In this document: positions 5,625-7,961 of the stretch, in pieces | How positions within the stretch are numbered: the first letter of the stretch is position 1 | Layout: each line of letters starts with the position of its first letter | Source of the DNA: Prevotellaceae bacterium | Lineage (GTDB): Bacteria > Bacteroidota > Bacteroidia > Bacteroidales > UBA932 | Direction: 5' to 3' | Length of the DNA: 7,961 bases | NCBI GenBank assembly: GCA_031287815.1 | Contig: JAITSM010000238.1 | Coordinates: forward strand, 1-7,961 | Notes under the pieces: generated by a model | Database searches by the model: none | Told to the model about the DNA's origin: nothing | Seen by the model: only the letters and a program-made list of their open reading frames with translations | Position numbers and translations under genes: made by a program

Positions 5625-6599
5625 ATGAAAAAAATTTTCTTTTCTCTTTTATTGTTTCCCCTTTTGGGGGCAGGCGGCTTGTCTGCCGCCGTAACCGTTA
5701 CGCCGCTGAGCGTAGATTATTCCACCAAAAAGGTAACCTTTAAAGTATCATGGACTGGCGCTGCCGCCAACAACCGCGTGTGGGTGTTTGTGGATTTGTG
5801 CCCGGTGGCGGGAACTTCGCCGGGCACATTTGCCAAAGCCGTTATCAGCGGGGCTACCGCTACTGCCGGCAGCATTGACCCTGTTTCTCTAAACGGGCGC
5901 GGCTTTTATGTAACCGCCAACCCCTCGACCGTTACCGCCACCCTCAGCAACGCCACCGGAAAATTCAACTGGTGCGCCTACGCCAGCGACTTTCCGCCCA
6001 ATGCGAAAGACAAAACTGGCGGCGGCTATGACTTGAAAGGCACGCCGCCGTTTATCATTACTACTTCTATCGGCACAGAGACAGTAAATGTTTACACTTA
6101 TTCCGGCGGTACTATTACTGCACTCACCGACGCCACCGGCTGTCCGGGCGTATTGTGCGGAAAAAATGGCGAAGCGCCGGGATTATTGAATTGTTGCGTT
6201 AACGGAACGACCAATTGCAGCGGGACGTGTACAACTATCAGGACATATACTACGAATGATGGCGGGTGTACGGGGTCGTGTAATACCGCGTATGTGCAGC
6301 AGCGAAACCAATGCGGTACGGTGATAAATGCACAATATAGCACTTATGCTACAACTGCCTGCATGAACGGATGTGCGCTAACCTGCGCAAATTGCATTAC
6401 AGCTTGCAAAAATACGCAATATCCAACCTATGCCTCCATAGTTTGGCATCAAAACGCGTGCTACTGCCATCAAACTCGCTGCACCTCCGGCACCCCGAAC
6501 TCTAACCAATGCCAGATTACAGTATCAAACAACCTATGGAGTGCTGCCACCTGCGGGACATGGATAAATAACTGCATCGAGCACGAAAAATGTAATTGA
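5625..6599 (+). CDS. Secreted protein with cysteine-rich C-terminal half, unknown function
   Basis: I chose ATG 5625, which gives 324 residues and a clean Sec signal peptide: MKK, then a hydrophobic core, then L-S-A-A at 19-22 with cleavage near residue 21 or 22. An upstream in-frame TTG at 5565 would add 20 residues and bury this signal. Residues 23-165 are rich in Thr, Val and Ala, with alternating hydrophobic strands (VTVTPLSVDY, KVTFKVSWTG, RVWVFVDLCPVAG) that suggest a beta-sandwich; this half has only two cysteines (59, 117). From residue 173 to the end there are 21 cysteines in 152 residues, in uneven spacings including CC, CYC and CANC, so many disulfides or metal-ligand sites are likely after export. 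The second half is also more AT-rich and uses different codons from the first, as if joined from another source. No LPXTG, lipobox or obvious type IX sorting domain is seen. I do not recognise the family. A location on the cell surface or outside the cell is inferred from the signal peptide. Confidence 0.8.
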   Translation: MKKIFFSLLLFPLLGAGGLSAAVTVTPLSVDYSTKKVTFKVSWTGAAANNRVWVFVDLCPVAGTSPGTFAKAVISGATATAGSIDPVSLNGRGFYVTANPSTVTATLSNATGKFNWCAYASDFPPNAKDKTGGGYDLKGTPPFIITTSIGTETVNVYTYSGGTITALTDATGCPGVLCGKNGEAPGLLNCCVNGTTNCSGTCTTIRTYTTNDGGCTGSCNTAYVQQRNQCGTVINAQYSTYATTACMNGCALTCANCITACKNTQYPTYASIVWHQNACYCHQTRCTSGTPNSNQCQITVSNNLWSAATCGTWINNCIEHEKCN

Positions 6600-6686
6600 G
6601 CAGCCAGAATAATCAAATAAAAAAGTTTAAATAAATATAATACAAAAACGTTTTTCCAAAACGCTACCCTTGTTGCGCCTTGATTC
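6600..6686. other. AT-rich spacer, nothing recognised
   Basis: The first 60 bases after the stop codon are strongly AT-rich and contain the palindrome AAAAACGTTTTT at about 6644-6655, with no GC-rich stem followed by a T-run. No terminator, promoter or gene is supported here. Composition then swings sharply to GC-rich sequence. Confidence 0.5.
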
Positions 6687-6803
6687 CCTCTGGGCTCCCT
6701 GTTCGGGCAAGGTTTTACCTTGCCCGTTCTATCCTCTGGGGCTTTGCCTCCTAAAACAGGTAAAACCTGTTTGGATAGGCCGGACGAGGTGGAACCTCGT
6801 CCG
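6687..6803. repeat. Cluster of three palindromes sharing the core AGGT-NNN-ACCT
   Basis: Hairpin 1 is 6704-6726 (arm CGGGCAAGGT, loop TTT). Hairpin 2 is 6754-6772 (arm AAACAGGT, loop AAA), with extra GCCT/AGGC pairing at 6746-6749 and 6777-6780. Hairpin 3 is 6781-6803 (arm CGGACGAGGT, loop GGA). All arms are perfectly paired over 8-10 bp and every loop has three bases. The outer arm sequences differ but the AGGT...ACCT core is kept. CCTCTGGG occurs before hairpin 1 (6687-6694) and hairpin 2 (6733-6740), 46 bases apart, suggesting duplication of a longer unit. No T-run follows any hairpin, so these are not standard intrinsic terminators. Confidence 0.8.
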
Positions 6804-6807
6804 AGCC

Positions 6808-7114
6808 GGGGAGTCCTCCAGCTGAAGCGGGGGCTGTTCCCATCGCGCCGGGGAGCCCCCCGGACGCGCCGGGAAGCCCCCCGGAGGTCCGGGGGAGCCC
6901 CCCGAGCGGGTCTGGGGAGCCCCCCGACGAGCCGGGGAGCCCCCCGACGGGCCGGGGGAGCCCCCGGAGGTCCGGGGAAGCCCCCCCGAACGGGCCGGGG
7001 GAGCCCCCCGGAGGTCCGGGGAGCCCCCCGAACGCGCCGGGGAGCCCCCCGGAGGTCCGGGGGAGCCCCCCGAACGAGCCGGGGGATGTCCCGAACGCGG
7101 CGGGGGAGCCCCCC
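6808..7114. repeat. GC-rich minisatellite, unit 20-23 bp, about 14-15 copies
   Basis: Each unit is GGGGAGCCCCCC followed by an 8-9 base spacer of two main kinds: A, GGAGGTCC, and B, GAACG-N-GCC or GACG-N-GCC. From about 6960 A and B alternate, giving a higher-order period near 42 bases. The first two units (from 6808) and the unit at 7081 (GGGGGATGTCCC) are degenerate. Each GGGG...CCCC block is self-complementary. The stretch is nearly pure G and C, in contrast to its surroundings. The repeat is stop-poor in several frames on both strands, but only TTG starts are available, so I do not call a gene. Confidence 0.9.
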
Positions 7115-7178
7115 AATCAATGGTAACTGAATATATTAACTTAAAAAAGGAGAATCAACAGGAGAGAATCTCACGACC

Positions 7179-7214
7179 GGCTGCCACGCAGCCACGCCGG
7201 CCCGTACCAACGGG
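7179..7214. repeat. Two small palindromes
   Basis: GGCTGC / GCAGCC with loop CAC at 7179-7193, and CCCGT / ACGGG with loop ACCA at 7201-7214. The first has a three-base loop like the palindromes at 6704-6803. The stretch 7115-7178 shows nothing recognisable. Confidence 0.5.
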
Positions 7215-7279
7215 CGCTGAACGGCCAACGGCCAACGGAGCTGATGCCGTTGGCCGTTTACCGTTCACCGTTCACCGTT
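7209..7279. repeat. Inverted heptamer array AACGGNN / CCGTTNN
   Basis: AACGGNN recurs with period seven at 7220, 7227 and 7234, with AACGGGC at 7209. After a short loop its complement CCGTTNN recurs at 7247, 7254, 7261, 7268 and 7275. The perfect inverted repeat is 7227-7238 with 7247-7258: 12 bp, eight-base loop. It begins right after the stop codon of the minus-strand transporter gene and could end its transcript, but no T-run follows the stem on that strand, so an intrinsic terminator is not supported. Confidence 0.75.
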
Positions 7280-7281
7280 TT

Positions 7282-7961
7282 CTACTTTTTTGCCCAGAGT
7301 TTATTCATTTCTTCGAGTGTTTTGCCTTTTGTTTCAGGCACCCATTTCCATACAAAGATGAAGGCGCAGAGGCACATTATTCCGTATATGCCGTAAGCCA
7401 CCATAGGGCTGAATTCCCACAGGGCGGGGAAGGTGGAGGAAACAATATAATTGAATATCCACTGGAAGGCTACGGCAATGGCTATCGCCTGCCCGCGAAT
7501 GGTGTTGGGGAAAATTTCGGATATTAATACCCAGCATATCGGCCCCCACGACATCATGAAGAATGCGGCGTAGACAATGACCGACATCACGGGAACCATT
7601 CCTTTCAGCCCGACACTGTCGCAAACGGCTACGGCAAACGCGCCTACCGCCATACCTATCGACCCGACCATCAGCAAAGGCCTGCGCCCCCACCGGTCGA
7701 CGGTGAAAATCGCCAGGACGGTAAACGAAATGTTCACTATGCCCATAATCACGGTCTGGCTCATGCCTGTTTCGCCGCCGCCCAGCGCGTCATTGAATAT
7801 GCGCGGCGCGTAATATAACACGGCGTTGATGCCTATCGCCTGCTGGAATACCGATAAAAATATGCCGATCACCACCACCGCAATGCCGTAGGTAAACAGT
7901 TTTTCGCTTTTCTGGTGAACCGTTTCTTTTATGTCCGACAGTATTTGCTGCGCCCTTTCTT
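7282..7961 (-). CDS. XylE-type sugar:proton symporter, C-terminal part (partial)
   Basis: The reading frame stays open to the right edge, leaving 225 complete codons that correspond to roughly the second half of a major facilitator superfamily sugar porter. Close resemblance to E. coli XylE is seen in Q-Q-A-I-G-I-N-A-V-L-Y-Y-A-P (the transmembrane 7 sugar-binding segment), V-D-R-W-G-R-R-P-L (cytosolic loop motif), M-S-W-G-P-I-C-W-V-L-I-S-E-I-F-P-N and the family end signature PETKGKTLEEMNKLW. About six membrane segments are present. The family imports D-xylose or related sugars with protons across the inner membrane; the exact substrate is inferred. The stop is TAG at 7284-7282. The gene converges on the secreted protein gene, with the 680-base repeat region between them. 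Confidence 0.93.
   Translation of the reverse strand, partial: ERAQQILSDIKETVHQKSEKLFTYGIAVVVIGIFLSVFQQAIGINAVLYYAPRIFNDALGGGETGMSQTVIMGIVNISFTVLAIFTVDRWGRRPLLMVGSIGMAVGAFAVAVCDSVGLKGMVPVMSVIVYAAFFMMSWGPICWVLISEIFPNTIRGQAIAIAVAFQWIFNYIVSSTFPALWEFSPMVAYGIYGIMCLCAFIFVWKWVPETKGKTLEEMNKLWAKK

Noticed and set aside
6808..7114. CRISPR array
   Set aside because: The unit is only 20-23 bp, the 8-9 base spacers are of two recurrent kinds and far too short, and no cas gene is near.
6470..7120. Long minus-strand open frame through the GC-rich repeats, encoding arginine-, proline- and glycine-rich heptads
   Set aside because: It starts with TTG, overlaps the cysteine-rich gene on the other strand, and exists only because the GC-rich repeat has few stops. 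Other frames through the repeat are open too.
6720..7130. Plus-strand open frame through the same repeats
   Set aside because: TTG start inside a palindrome, no recognisable domain, and the same repeat-driven openness as the minus strand.
7120..7527. Plus-strand open frame after the minisatellite
   Set aside because: It runs antisense into the clear XylE-type gene and across the inverted heptamer array; no family resemblance.

Overview
The window looks like chromosomal DNA of a member of the Bacteroidota, probably order Bacteroidales. Three things support this: promoters of the TTTG / 19 bp / TAnnTTTG type, A-rich leaders instead of Shine-Dalgarno sites, and a gene set (DUF4199 protein, DPM1-like glycosyltransferase, Maf, LptF/LptG-family permease, Fmt) usual for that phylum. 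I cannot name a genus.

Layout. Positions 1-406 hold, on the minus strand, a strong Bacteroidota-type promoter and a long structured 5' leader whose gene lies off the left edge. Positions 456-5173 are a co-directional housekeeping run on the plus strand: a small DUF4199 membrane protein, a polyprenyl-phosphate-type family 2 glycosyltransferase, the nucleotide pyrophosphatase Maf, an LptF/LptG-family lipopolysaccharide-export permease and methionyl-tRNA formyltransferase. Short heptamer or octamer tandem arrays sit at the 3' ends of several of these genes, and two of them run into the coding sequence. Positions 5263-5624 hold a second copy of the promoter plus structured leader, now on the plus strand, followed by a secreted protein (5625-6599) with a cysteine-rich C-terminal half. 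Positions 6600-7281 carry no convincing gene. They hold a set of three-base-loop palindromes, a very GC-rich minisatellite with a unit of about 21 bp, and an inverted heptamer array. Positions 7282-7961 on the minus strand are the C-terminal part of a XylE-type sugar:proton symporter that runs off the right edge.

The main result is the pair of leaders. They are paralogous, face outward from the housekeeping block, and share the promoter, a boxA-like motif, a three-part helix and a 36-nt 3' element. In the central helix the two copies differ at five or more base pairs while keeping pairing intact, and the internal loops between helices are conserved. This is direct two-sequence covariation evidence for a structured RNA. 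It probably controls, or otherwise serves, a family of secreted surface proteins, of which one member is visible and a second is predicted just left of the window. I do not recognise the RNA as a named family.

The housekeeping genes are joined more by position than by pathway: envelope glycan and LPS work (glycosyltransferase, LptF/G), nucleotide clean-up (Maf) and translation initiation (Fmt).
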